64,000 bases of DNA, from NCBI GenBank assembly GCA_902806575.1, contig CADCXD010000002.1, positions 3,410,001 to 3,474,000 on the forward strand, read 5' to 3'. This DNA comes from Jackrogersella multiformis. Lineage: Eukaryota > Ascomycota > Sordariomycetes > Xylariales > Hypoxylaceae. The translations under genes and the position numbers were made by a program. The notes beneath the pieces were generated by a model that was not told where the DNA came from, made no database searches, and saw nothing but the letters and a program-made list of their open reading frames with translations. Of this stretch, positions 1 to 11,146 are shown one piece after another. Numbering within the stretch: the stretch's first letter is position 1; each line of letters opens with the position of its first letter.

Positions 1-297
1 TTTTAAACCCAATAAAAAGGCACTGGTGACGAATGTATCTTCCTATCATATCTCTCTTCTCTAGCACAGCCTGTTCAGCGGAGGAATTCTGTACCGAACC
101 TGTTGAACCAGAATATATGGTAATAATATGCCTAGAAGTCATATATAGATCAACATAAGGGGGCTCCTACATCCTAACATGAAAGTTCGTCTTGAACCAA
201 GAGGCTACATAGCTTTCGAGTTATAAGTCATATATATATTGATATAATTAAGCATCACATCCCGTTCTCATCATTACCTAGAAAACCAGAGTTGACA
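1..297. other. AT-rich upstream spacer
   Basis: AT-rich sequence upstream of the RTA1-like gene. No coding signal was seen on either strand; it probably holds that gene's promoter. No individual site can be supported. Confidence 0.5.
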
Positions 298-1397
298 ATG
301 AATGGCGCACGTCTTATACCATTTGGCCCGAATGCCAATTGTACTCTAGACCTATGTCCGATCGAGATATCCGTCTTGGAGTATCGCCCATCCCTCGGCG
401 GCAATATCGCCTTCATTTGTCTGTTCGCCGCTTTGCTATTCACCCACAGCGTTCTCGGAGTGCTATGGAAAAGCTGGTGGTTCCTAGGCTGTATGACGCT
501 AGGCTGCGTGACCGAGATCATCGGTTATGGTGGGCGCGTAATGCTCTACTACAATCCGTTTAGCTTTGCTGGATTCATGATGCAGATTAGTATGTCTTCT
601 CATATTCTAACTCCCCCCTAGACCTTACCCCCAAGTGGTAGATGTCCATACCTAACCCTGCTGTCGATAGTCTGCATCGGCTGCGCGCCCGTATTCTACT
701 CCGCGGCTATCTACGTGACGATGGCGAAAATCGTGGTGAATCTCGACCCTTCCTTATCTCGAATTAAACCAAATCTATACTATATCATCTTCATCCTATC
801 TGATGTCTTCTCCCTCACATTGCAGGGTGTCGGTGGGTATGTGACTTAATCTTCTACCCTCAAGTTGTCCTCCCAATACCCGTAAAAATATAAATCTACA
901 ATACGACAGCATAATCTCCTAGTGGTTGCTACGTATACGATGAACGTTCGCTAACACGAAGTCCATTTTACAGAGGACTATCAACGTCAAGCTCGGGACA
1001 AAGCCAAGTCGCAGTTGACCTAAGTCTCGTCGGACTAAGCTTCCAGGTTTTCTCCATGGTGGTCTTCTGTGGCCTCCTTGCCGATTACATGATCCGGTAC
1101 TCTAAGAGCAGGAGTCGAGCAACTACCAGCATAAGCCTGAGGCTCTTCTTGCTATTCCTTATCATCGCAACTATACTTATCCTGGTGCGATGCGGTTACA
1201 GGGTTGCAGAACTAGGCGATGGGTATACTGGGGTTTTGATTCATAACGAGCCTCTTTTCATTGGACTTGATGGTGTTCTAGTTGTCGTTGCCGTCCTCGC
1301 ATTGTGTATCGGTCATCCTGGGTTGGTGTTCATGTCATCCAAGCAGGGGCTAAATATTTCCCAGTCCTCTAACGAAAACGAAGGAATCAAACTTTAG
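298..1397 (+). CDS. RTA1-like seven-helix membrane protein
   Basis: Exons 298-589, 671-836 and 974-1397 join in frame to 293 residues. The ATG at 298 is chosen because the open frame only extends upstream to a TTG. RTA1 family members are multi-helix fungal membrane proteins linked to lipid translocation and to resistance to toxic compounds; the substrate here is unknown. Family-like stretches are YRPSLGGNIAF near residue 31, FMMQIICIGCAP across the first splice junction, and QGVGGGLSTSSSGQS across the second. Several hydrophobic helices follow, with a short polar cytosolic tail. The first acceptor is the AG at 669-670; earlier AGs put the frame out of phase, and this one restores the family motif. 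The gene stands alone, on the same strand as the next gene. Confidence 0.88.
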
Positions 1398-1848
1398 AAT
1401 AAACGAACGATAGATCTGTTGGATTTTAAAAGTATTGCAAGGAAGTATACTGATGGGATGGGCAGAAGCTAGAAGTTTTGAATCTGTACACTACCCCTTT
1501 TTAATATGACACTCTTACTACCAAGTCTCTGCGTTTGAGCAACATGATAGAACCCCTGAATAGCATGCGCCAAGTGTCTGGCGGTTGTCAAACCACCGTC
1601 AGCTGGGAAGTCCCCCTTCGGCTAGTTCAATACAACCTCAAACAGACTGAATAAAATTGACATCATCATAAACAAAATCAAATGATTGCTCGAGGGTAAG
1701 ATGATGTATACACTAGTTTTCATCCATGTTTTAATACGACACTGGGTTTTTTATCTCCCTCGTGAATCTTTTTTTTAATGGTAAATGCTTTACCTGTACT
1801 CGTTGTTACCTAAATGCAGTATTCTCTAATCTATCAAGTAGCAAGATC
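1398..1848. other. intergenic spacer
   Basis: Spacer between two plus-strand genes. It contains AT-rich sequence and a T-rich tract just before the next start, but no open frame or repeat worth calling. Confidence 0.5.
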
Positions 1849-3392
1849 ATGATGTCTACCTGGTTAACAACAATCATACTATCGCTTTATGCTTTATTCG
1901 CCATTGCACATACGTGGGAGCATCTATCTGAATCCGAGTTCCAAGCTGCATTCGACAAGGACGAGAATGCTATTGTAGTAGCTTGTGAGTGAATCGCTAC
2001 TCAACTTATCGCAATTTCCATATAAACAATAACTAACATCCATAGTTGTAAATGTAAGTCCCTTACTCTAAATATATGAGATAATGTTATAAGGGAAAGC
2101 GTTTCTTCAAACTGAGCAAGTTCTAATGTTGGTTCACGACGAAGCCTTCAGAGTTCGTAGATTCTTAGCCCTTTTAGTGAAATTCAATCGCTCAAGAATA
2201 CGATTTTTAGTAAGAAATCGGAATATCTAGAGAAAGCATGGTCCTTAGCGGTCTCGGAAGCTCAACTACTACTTATCAGCGTAGATTGTACGACGAGCTA
2301 TAGCGTCTGCAACTCGAATGGGGTATCTCTATCCTCTACAGTGAAGTTATTCAAGAAAGGTGAGGCTCAATCAACGTATATTGGTCCTCGGAGGACATCA
2401 GCGTTTGTGATAATCTAACTGCTCTCCCGAAGGAGCAAGACCCAACTAACGACTAGCAGTCTTCTCGCCTGGGCAAATCGCGTTCAACGTCCCATCGTTT
2501 CTGAGGTAAGCGCCGCAGCTTTAGAAGACTTCCAAAATGCAGACGAGACCGTCTTTATTGCTTACCTTGACGCGGACGACGAAACTTCCAAAGCTGCCTT
2601 CGCCGAGGTGGCGGGGAAGTACCGGGACGAATTCACCTTTGGAATGACTATAGAGACTTCTGCCCTAGCATCAGAGAAGGTGGCAACAACAGTTGTTAAA
2701 TGCTACAAGCCGCTCGACGGCGACACGCACGAGTTCACGAGCCTCTCGGACGTGGCCGCGCTGGAAAGATTCGTCAAGGAGGCCTCACGGCCTGTGATAG
2801 GAGAGCTTCTCCCACATAATCATCAGCGATTCCTCGACGTGAGTCCATTTGAAACCCTATTTTTTGTGTATCTACCTACCAGGTTTTTAGCCAGTTAGCT
2901 AGGTAATTGGCTACCTACCTAGGCATTCATACTTGGCCAAAGGCTAACATGGATTCTTGAGATGAGCAGCGTGGTTGGTCAATGATCTATGTCTTCGCGA
3001 CTACAGAGGCCGAGCGATGCGAGATCAGTAAGGCTTTGAATAAAATGGCTCGTAGCTATTACGAGAGTCTGACCATAGTCACCGTTGATCCTCTCGAGTT
3101 CCCTGACCTCCCAGCGAAGCTTGGTCTCGACCTGAACGCGCTTCCTGCCGGCGCCGTTCATCAGCTTTCGAAAGATAGAATCTACCCTTACCCCAAGGGG
3201 AAGGGTTGGACGTCTAGTGAGCTTCAGGGCTGGGGTTTGGACGTATGGCAAGGACGAGTTAAGCCCTGGACGCCCCCGGGTATAGCAACTACGTACGATG
3301 ATCTGGGTGGACGTATCAAAGCTACACAGAAGGTATCTATGAGAGACATACCGGGTGTCAAGATAAGGGTGGGCGGTCGCGATGAACTTTAG
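1849..3392 (+). CDS. redox-inactive PDI-like ER protein (a-b-b' layout, RDEL end)
   Basis: Exons 1849-1984, 2046-2053, 2161-2402, 2460-2838 and 2970-3392 give 395 residues. Residues 1-20 form a hydrophobic signal peptide. A degenerate thioredoxin-like a domain follows (FVNILSPFSEIQ, then SVDCTTSYSVCNSNGVS, VKLFKKG and YIGPRRTSALLAW). Next come b and b' regions that align by eye with fungal PDI (RPIVSEVSAAALEDF, VFIAYLDADDE, RPVIGELLPHNHQRF, IYVFATTEAER). The active-site CxxC of the a domain is replaced by SEIQ at residues 54-57. The whole second catalytic domain (a') is missing, so no CxxC remains. The last four residues, RDEL, resemble an ER-retrieval signal. I infer a chaperone-like ER-lumen protein without oxidoreductase activity. 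The second exon is only 8 bases, so that junction needs RNA support. Confidence 0.75.
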
Positions 3393-3715
3393 AATAAGCA
3401 GTGGTAGAAAAAGTAGAGAAGAAAAGGAGAGAGCTGACACCAAATACCTGTCTCATTGGGTTCAGAATGAAAAATAAAATTAAGATTATATTCAGGAGAT
3501 GTGTTTGTGTTATCCTCTGGTATCTTGACATATGTGCCCATTGTCTCTCGCAATTACCATTTTCTATTCAGATACTACACGATAAACCAATAACCGCCAT
3601 GCCATAAATGCGCCTAAATGTCGTCTTGTTATTTTTTTTTTTACCAAATGCGCCTATGCTCATAACCCAGTTTGCTCAAGCTCATAAGAATCATAGCAAA
3701 ATGAATGATCTCCTT
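3393..3715. other. convergent 3' spacer
   Basis: Short AT-rich region between two convergent genes. It presumably holds both 3' untranslated regions; no gene was seen. Confidence 0.5.
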
Positions 3716-5849
3716 TCAGCTTTTCTCCGTGTCCGAAGTTTTCTCTCGCTCCTCTGGGGCCGCTTTTTTGGCCGGGGGCGGTCCGTTCAGGTCGGTCTTC
3801 GTCCGCATTCGCACTAGGACTTCGGCGGCCTCGGCGGCGAACTTGCATCGCATTCGGATGGCTCCGCCGTATTTATGAAAGAGGAACGGGAGGGGAAGAC
3901 ATCCAACTGCTAAGAACGCAGGGATGGAGCTGGCCCAATGTATGCCTAGGTTATTGTACATGGCAGTCGTGAACAGGGGAAACGCGGCGCCGAAGATCGA
4001 TCGTAGAACCGAATTCGCTGCGAGTGCCGATGCAGCATAGATAACGTCTACCTCTGCGTTAGATACAGCTCTGATATATAAGTAGTCACAATTTGTATAA
4101 GGACTTACATGAATCAATGAGATAATTCATCAGGCTCAGGAAGATCAGAACTAGACCGGAGGCGAAGAAACCAGATGCGATGATGCTCACGATCCAGTGG
4201 ATTTCGGGGCCATTTGTCCATGCAAACCAGAATAGTCCTATGGGTAGCAGTATAGAACCAATCAGGGCGGGCGGTAATCGTGCCTCTGCCGGAGCATTGC
4301 CGTTATGGGCTTCTGAGGTCTTTGCGTATCGTTTGTTGTCGTAGACGCTGTATGCAACTGAAAACAACATCCCTACGGCGATGCCTAGGAAGGCTAGACC
4401 ACCGACACCTGGAGACCAACCACGGTATTGCTGGTATACAATAGGGAATGCTGCGAACATCATATACAAGGTTCCGCTGAAGGCGTTACGAATTAGCATT
4501 TTCCGGGTTTTCTCATGATTATGCTTCAGGTGGGTAGCGCTGTTAAGGTATCACATACTATACTATAGCCATGTAAAGAGAGGTAAGAAGGACGATAGGC
4601 TCGCGGAATAGCAGAATCCAAGGTCGAGACATGGCAATTTTGAACTCTTCTGCTACCGTCTTTCTAGGCCGACCGGCGTCGAGCTTGGATATGTAGACTT
4701 TCCCACTCAACTGAGACAGTTTCTCTGCCCTTCTGCGGAGGAGAATCGGCGCATACGTCTCGGGGACGGCAAAAGTACATATGATCCATAGGAGGCCGGT
4801 AAAGGCAGCCATGAGACCTTCAACCTATATCAGGAGCAAATAGTCAGCAAACTCTTATGGTCAACGAATGGAGATCACAATACGCACCCATCGCCATCCT
4901 CCTGCCACACCGAGAAAACCACCAGCAATGGGGCCGATAGATGGACCTAGGAAGGGAGCCTATGAAGAACTAAAATTAGTTTCCTAGATAATTGAGATGT
5001 GATTTCTGATGCAACTCTGAACTGCGTGAAGTACATACAGTAGCGAACATGGCGGTGGCCAATCCTCTCTTTTTAGCAGGGAACATATCGGCGATGACAC
5101 CGCCCGAGTTAGTTAGAGGCGAGCTTCCAATGGTTCCAGCAAAGAAGCGAAGGATGATGAGTGTTTGGATATTCTGAGACCCCGCCGCTCCGGCATTGAA
5201 CGCCGTTAGACCCATATACTATGAAAACAAAAGTCAGCAGTTATTCGTAAGCGGTCGTCAAAGTATTATAAAAAGGGGTAAAGATAGGGACTCTCTGCAT
5301 CGACTTACCGTAAAGAAGAATAGTATCTGTCTACCGTAGGTTTCTGACAGTGGTGCCCAAATCAACGGCCTAGTGAACAAATATTAGCATGGGATATAGG
5401 ACATAGTCTATAAATCTATAAAGGTATATTTATACGTACCCTAAGGCGAAACCGATGACGAAGAGGGAGATGCCAAGGATTGCGACCTCTTCACTGATCT
5501 GGAATTCGCGAATAACTTCACCAATACCTCCCGAATAGGCGGTCGAGACAAACGTGACGGCGAGAACGGCAACGGCTTGCATGGCAGTAATAGTCCATTT
5601 CTTCAATTCGGAAAACTTCATCGGGTTCTTTGGATCATCAGGGAGAAAGTCGACTACGAAGGGATCGTCGACGGTTCCTTCGCCTCGATATTTCCATTCC
5701 AAAACTGCGGGGGACACGCCGGCTTGGTCAAACTGGCGCTCGTAGTAAGACAGTTCCTTGCGAGGCTTCTGAGATTCGACATCGTGACCAGGCTCCGTCA
5801 TCGTAGCCGAAGACGAAGACTCCGAAGAGGACTCCTCCGACGATGACAT
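3716..5849 (-). CDS. MFS transporter, DHA1 (drug/polyamine:H+) type
   Basis: Seven exons (5440-5849, 5309-5369, 5039-5218, 4888-4959, 4559-4824, 4109-4476, 3716-4047) join in frame to 562 residues. The ATG at 5849 is used; the frame extends upstream only to a TTG. The N-terminus is acidic and Ser-rich (SSSEESSSESSSS) and is followed by the membrane helices. Family motifs are WAPLSETYGRQ (loop 2-3), GGVIADMFPAKKRGLA, APFLGPSIGPIAGGF and VPETYAPILLRRRAEKL. Those motifs place it in the 12-helix DHA1 group with fungal FLR1/TPO-type exporters, acting at the plasma membrane by proton antiport. The substrate cannot be read from sequence. The tail is charged and cytosolic. No biosynthetic cluster is visible next to it, so a general efflux role is more likely than export of a local product. 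Confidence 0.9.
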
Positions 5850-6653
5850 TATCAAAAGGTGTTTGTTAGTCTCGACCAGTATGTAGGAAGAGGTTAATGG
5901 CTCTCTAGGACGAGAGAAATTCTTCGGATACGGCTATCGATATATATTATATTACAAAGCTAAAACAAAACAGTCACGGGTGCCTCTAAGTAATATATAC
6001 TATCCCTCGGAGTTTTCACTCACTACTCCTGGGTAGGTATGTACCTCATATGTATGTATTTTCTTTGTTTCGGATACAGATTTGGTGACTTGAGTTTATC
6101 TACCTAGGTAACTAATTATGAATCGGCACTTCGGGGCTTGATCGCCTTCATAAATGCTAGGTTATGTGATGCCTTTACGAATCAAATGCCCTTATGTAGG
6201 GTGTTATGCAAGGTGATATCAGAAGGAACTTACCGGCTGCCGTCTTCGAGCTGGATCTGTTCCGTCTCCCGTCCCCGTCTAAGTCCGATATGCAACCATA
6301 TACCAGATTAGGTATTGCTCTGTTATTTTAGGTGGGCGTCGGGTATGTGTAAGTGTGTAATCTTGTGTAATCTACAGATTTGTGACATAAGATCTGGGGC
6401 CAATGGTTACATTTTCTCGTCCCAAATGACTGCACTAGTGCTTCGTTCGGACCTAACAACGTTAAGGTTGTGGATTACATGGATTATTAGCGTTTATGAC
6501 AGGTTCTAAAATGACCCGGCACCACGGGTGCGGTGGGGTATCTACAGGGAGGAACCAGGGAAGTGACATGCAATACCGGGTTTCGTCCCAACTCCGTACC
6601 GAGCAGGTATGGGTTGAAGCTGAAGAATGTTGAAGAATATTGAGGAGCACACA

Positions 6654-6694
6654 TACCTTAGGTACCTAGGTACCTAGATACCTACAATACCTAG
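6654..6694. repeat. TAGGTACC-type palindromic repeat cluster
   Basis: Tandem copies of the palindromic unit CCTAGGTACCTAGG and degenerate TACCTAG units. It is one of many such clusters, all in spacers. Confidence 0.8.
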
Positions 6695-7673
6695 CGGCTC
6701 TTCGTTACGCCTGGTATAAGGAGGCAATATCACTTGAACTATCTACCTCCTAGTGACCCACCAAGGAAGGCGTTTGTGAATTTACCTAGGCAGCTGCTAG
6801 GTAGGCAAATGTGTCTATCTACATAGCAGCCTACCTGAGGCATGCCTAGACACATTCTATTAACGTGGCTGACGAAATCAATACCGATATTTGATTCAGA
6901 TATGCAATCGTATGTTGGTCGAGATCAATCCCGTTTCGGTAGCTTGACTCACGTCGTCCTATTGGTAATGTCGGCAAGACTGCGCATCTTCGGCCCCGAA
7001 TTCTATCCCATATCGTATGTGCAGTCATTTGAGCTGAAAGATGAGATGGCAAAATCTAGCGAGATCGAGTCGCGTGGCCATAGCTCACGAAGGATGCTAT
7101 CAATTCGGTATGTATTAACCACCGACTACCGACTAACTGCTTTACTTATTAATAAAGAAGCCATTAATACCTACCTAGGTAGGTATGTACAAAGGAAATC
7201 CTTCGAGCCCGTCTGGACAAGTCACACAACTAGGTTTTCAACACCCGATTCCCGCCATCATACTATTGCATAAGATCGACGCCATAGCGTTTGTCGTATA
7301 TGTTTATATGCCTAGACCTATTAGATACGGACATGGCCGTATTTGAAGACTGATGGAAATTATCAGGTCTCACAACAGCTACTTACGAACTTCCACAATC
7401 CGTAACACGTAGGTACCTAAAATCTGCCAACACGCACACCAGTGGTATCATTTCGGATTCTTGATAAAAGCCCGAGTGACGCCCTCGGCCTACACGGCGG
7501 TTGGCATAACCGTTTCCTGATTGTTTACATACATACTTCTCGAAGATATTAAGCGAATAACAGAGAGCGTTTAGGTGCTAGGTAAGGGGGGCCTCGCCAA
7601 ATAGGCTTAAACAAATCCATACCTACAGTTCGTAAGTAACGGTGAATACAAGTACCTTAGCTGCTTGGCTGCT

Positions 7674-7702
7674 TACCTTAGGTACCTAGGTAGGTACCTA
7701 GA
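7674..7702. repeat. TAGGTACC-type palindromic repeat cluster
   Basis: Reads ACCTTAGGTACCTAGG followed by TAGGTACCTAGAGG. It is the same unit as at 6654, and looser copies occur at 7831-7863. Confidence 0.8.
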
Positions 7703-8278
7703 GGTAATAATCATAGAGAGAAGGCGGAGCACAAACAAGAATATCATCCGATCGAGAGAATGCTAATCGACCATTTGACCTACCTTGAGCCGTGTTATTT
7801 TATTAAGATGGAATACCTACATCATACTGCCTACCCAGGTAAGTACCTAAGTAGGTAAGGTAAGATGCTGCCCTGGCAACCCATATTTGACGGATCAATG
7901 ATAATAGGGGTGAAGTATGTTTTTTTTTGTTTTTTAATGATATGAGGAGCGGCAGCTACAGACCTGATGTCTCGGATTTATTGATATGATTAAATAAATC
8001 TCTTGGCATACCTAAGACGAGAAGCCGCAAAGATCCACATCCACCCCCATTAGGTATATCAGATGTGGCTAGTGAATTTACAGTTTTGCTAGGTTCCTAC
8101 TAGGTACCTAATAGTATTAGATCTGTTATGTGGAGATTGCGGAGTTACTAGGTACGTAGAGTTATCGATTAAGATTTTGGACCTAACCAAGATTTTGGCT
8201 CACCCTGATTGTGACAATTTCAACTTTTTTTCTTGTACCTACTACTAACTACATCTAGCTGAATATGCATCCGGAAGA

Positions 8279-10140
8279 ATGTCTCTATACCATGAGACAG
8301 CTGATATATTGTCGGTAACGCCATCCACTGTCGGCGGCAATCTCAAGACTCGAATCTTTGGCAAGAAAGACCTGAAATCGCCACAGCAGCAGGTTTATGC
8401 CCTGGCCTTGGAGACGTGTAAATGGAGTCCGGTGCTGAAGGAAGTCATTGAGAACTCGGAGCTTTTGCGCCATGAGCGCAAGGTAAGCATGCATATACGC
8501 TAACGACTCCCTGTATCACCTGCTCGGCTTTGGCTGATTACTCAGGGATTAATTAGCTCAGTCCGTTGCTAGCTCTGCTGCTTGTTCATGACTTCTTACT
8601 CGTTAAGAGGAGCATTGGACTTCCCTCTACTCATGGCTTGAGACTCTCTATCGAGCGCCACAAGGCCCGTTTAAATTCCGAGTTTACTAGGGCGCGGCTG
8701 CGGAGGAAAGCCGGCTCTATCGAAGTATTGAGGGAACAGATAACTGCCGAGTTTTTGGGTGAAGCAGTTGGTTATCCCCGATGGGTGCGTGTAAATACCC
8801 TGAAGACAACCATCGAGGATCAGTTGGCTACTACCTTTGCCGGTTTCACTAGGGTTCTCAGTATCGGTGAAGTCACTGCTGCTACCCATAGTAAATCTCT
8901 GCACGTCGATGATCACGTACCCAACCTTCTAGCTGTGTCTCCAAACTTCGAGATCACCAAGACAGAAGCCTACACCTCCGGGGCCCTAATACTGCAGGAT
9001 AAAGCATCATGCTTTCCTGCCTATCTACTAGATCCTCGGTCCGAGGATGGTGATGTCATCGATTCTTGCGCCGCCCCCGGAAACAAAACAACACATCTGG
9101 CGGCCATTGTGTATTCCCGGATCCCTGAGAACGAGCAGTGCTCACAGACGGTGTACGCGTGCGAGAAAGATCATAAGCGCGCTCGTACGCTAGAGAAGAT
9201 GGTAAAGCTTGCCGGTGCCAAGGAAATCACGCGGATGAGCTTTGGTCAGGACTTTCTCAAGCTCGATCCGAATTCCGAGCTATTTGCAAATGTTGGATGC
9301 TTGCTGCTTGATCCTAGCTGCTCGGGGAGCGGTATAGTCGGCAGAGATGATATGCCTACAATACATCTCCCCGAAGTCCCAGGCACATCCAAGAAGCCGC
9401 CCCCAAACGCAGGGCGCAAGCGTAAGCGGGAAGACCCCAACCTTGTTAAAGAGACTACGCAGCCAATCATAGTGGACGATGATGGAAAGGAGACTCTAGT
9501 CTCTTCCGAAAGCGAACTGAAGGTGCGCCTGGAAGCATTGTCGTCATTTCAGCTGATACTGCTACTCCATGCTTTCAAATTCCCTGCCGCCAAGAAGATC
9601 ACATATTCGACTTGTTCGATCCACGCCGAAGAAAATGAGCAGGTAGTCCTCAAGGCTTTGAAATCCGACATCGCCAAGGAGAGGGGGTGGCGCGTGTTAC
9701 CACGGGACCAACAAGTCCGAGGTCTCCGCGAATGGCCGATTCGGGGGTCCGTCGACGCGAGCAATGGTGATGCTGAGGTCGCCGAGGCGTGCATCCGATC
9801 TCATAAAGATGACGGGCGGGGCGTCATGGGCTTCTTCGTCGCTGGGTTTATTCGCGACGTGCCACCTGATTTCGAGGACGGCGATGGTCCTTACCTCCGC
9901 GACGATGCTGGCCGCATCATTAGGGACATCTCGGGTATGCCGACCCTTAAGCCGGAATATAGTAGTGGTTCTAGGAGCGGCGTTAACTCGAAGAATCCAT
10001 CTGTACAAGATGATGCTACTGGGCACGATGAACACGAAGAGGAGGGGGAGGATATGAGTTCCGACGATGCTGGTGAGTTGAGTAGCAATAGCAACTCAAG
10101 TGATACCGATGAGGGCGAGTGGAATGGGTTCGGCGATTGA
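8279..10140 (+). CDS. RCM1: 25S rRNA cytosine-C5 methyltransferase (NOL1/NOP2/Sun family, Rcm1/NSUN5 type)
   Basis: Exons 8279-8482 and 8557-10140 give 595 residues. The acceptor at 8556 is chosen because it is in phase and restores the family sequence HERK-LSPLLALLLVHDFLL. The enzyme transfers a methyl group from S-adenosylmethionine to a cytosine in large-subunit rRNA, in the nucleolus. SAM-binding motif DSCAAPGNKTTHLAA starts at residue 237. The two cysteines needed by this family are C323 in DPSCSGSG and C421 in YSTCSIHAEENEQ. A lysine-rich insert (residues about 345-390) and an acidic Ser-rich tail are lineage additions outside the catalytic core. Length and order agree with fungal Rcm1. 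It is convergent with the DUF1996 gene. Confidence 0.93.
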
Positions 10141-11146
10141 TTTTTGGGGGGGGGGGATATCAGAAAGATCATTATGGGAATAATTCTCCTTTATGATAAT
10201 AGTATATATTAAATAAATGAGAATACGTATAAAATTACCATATCCTATGTAAACCTAATAGGTACCTACCTAGTTAGTGACCATCCTTGCTGCGAGACTC
10301 GATTATTACATCTACGTGTTCCACACTTAGATACCGAGATATGTATGCGATGATTCAGCATGAAAAGCGTATTAAGAATGTTCTAGATAACTTTCAGTTT
10401 ATTGCCCATCTCCAGTATCGAACAAATGGAACTGCTTCGTCTGAAATCCACTTATCCTAAAGGGAAAATAATGAGATACTTGATCCTACAAAGTAGGAAT
10501 ATAAACATTAATCTGTATACACGCTAGGTATATATAAGGTAACTCAGTGACATGTGACGCAGACTTAGATGATAGGCGATATCTCCTTTTAATGAATACC
10601 ACGATGGCTAAAAATTCGCATTTGGTTTCCGTGAGAGGCAAGGGGGGCGGGCTGGCTAAGCAACACACACGCACACGCACGCTATTTATATCCCAGCAGT
10701 AACGCGGGATTTACTTTTCTATCAATGCCGAGTTTGACAGAATTGAACGACATGTCCAGTAATTTTTATGCAACTATGTACATCAAGAAGTGAAGCTGGG
10801 TTTCGCTATGGATCTACCTCGCAAAGTGCGCCTGTAGCCACCGGCCCGAATTTTGGGTGTACCTGGTGCCCATCACCTAGGCACGCGCTCCAAGGTATCA
10901 AAAAGTGTGGAAAATAGGCGAAGTGATCACATCACCAGTCTGCCTCGCGAGACCGAGATGTGAAAAAAAAATAAAAAAATAAAAAAAGATTGAACATAAA
11001 AAGGATCCAATGACATGCCTCTCGCTAAATCTCTATCATGCGATCATCCCTTCGCTATGCCGCGCGTTCCCTAGAAAAGTCGTGTATGTACGTACATACA
11101 TACAAAGAATCGAATGTGTAGCTAGCTAGCTGGCTGGCCGAGCTGT
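10141..11146. other. convergent spacer with poly-A/T tracts
   Basis: Spacer between convergent genes. It holds a G-run directly after the RCM1 stop, a TAGGTACC copy near 10258, A-rich runs near 10961-10988, and short simple repeats (TACA and TAGC type) near 11085-11140. No gene was seen. Confidence 0.6.

Larger units (their letters stand above)
5850..8278. other. 2.4 kb repeat-containing spacer without a supported gene
   Basis: Long spacer between the MFS gene and the RCM1 homologue. It carries several TAGGTACC-type clusters, called separately. Open frames in it, including one of 143 codons at 6842-7273, show no recognisable domain and run through repeat sequence. I see no supported gene. 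Confidence 0.6.

Noticed and set aside
2343..2402. donor at GGTGAG near 2359 in the PDI-like gene
   Set aside because: Using it removes the conserved YIGPRRTSA stretch and breaks the frame; the later GTTTGT donor keeps both.
6842..7273. 143-codon plus-strand frame in the 5.9-8.3 kb spacer
   Set aside because: No domain, odd composition, runs through a TAGGTACC repeat, and no plausible intron-exon extension.
8549..8562. alternative acceptor at 8561 for the RCM1 intron
   Set aside because: It puts exon 2 out of frame; the AG at 8555-8556 keeps frame and restores family sequence.
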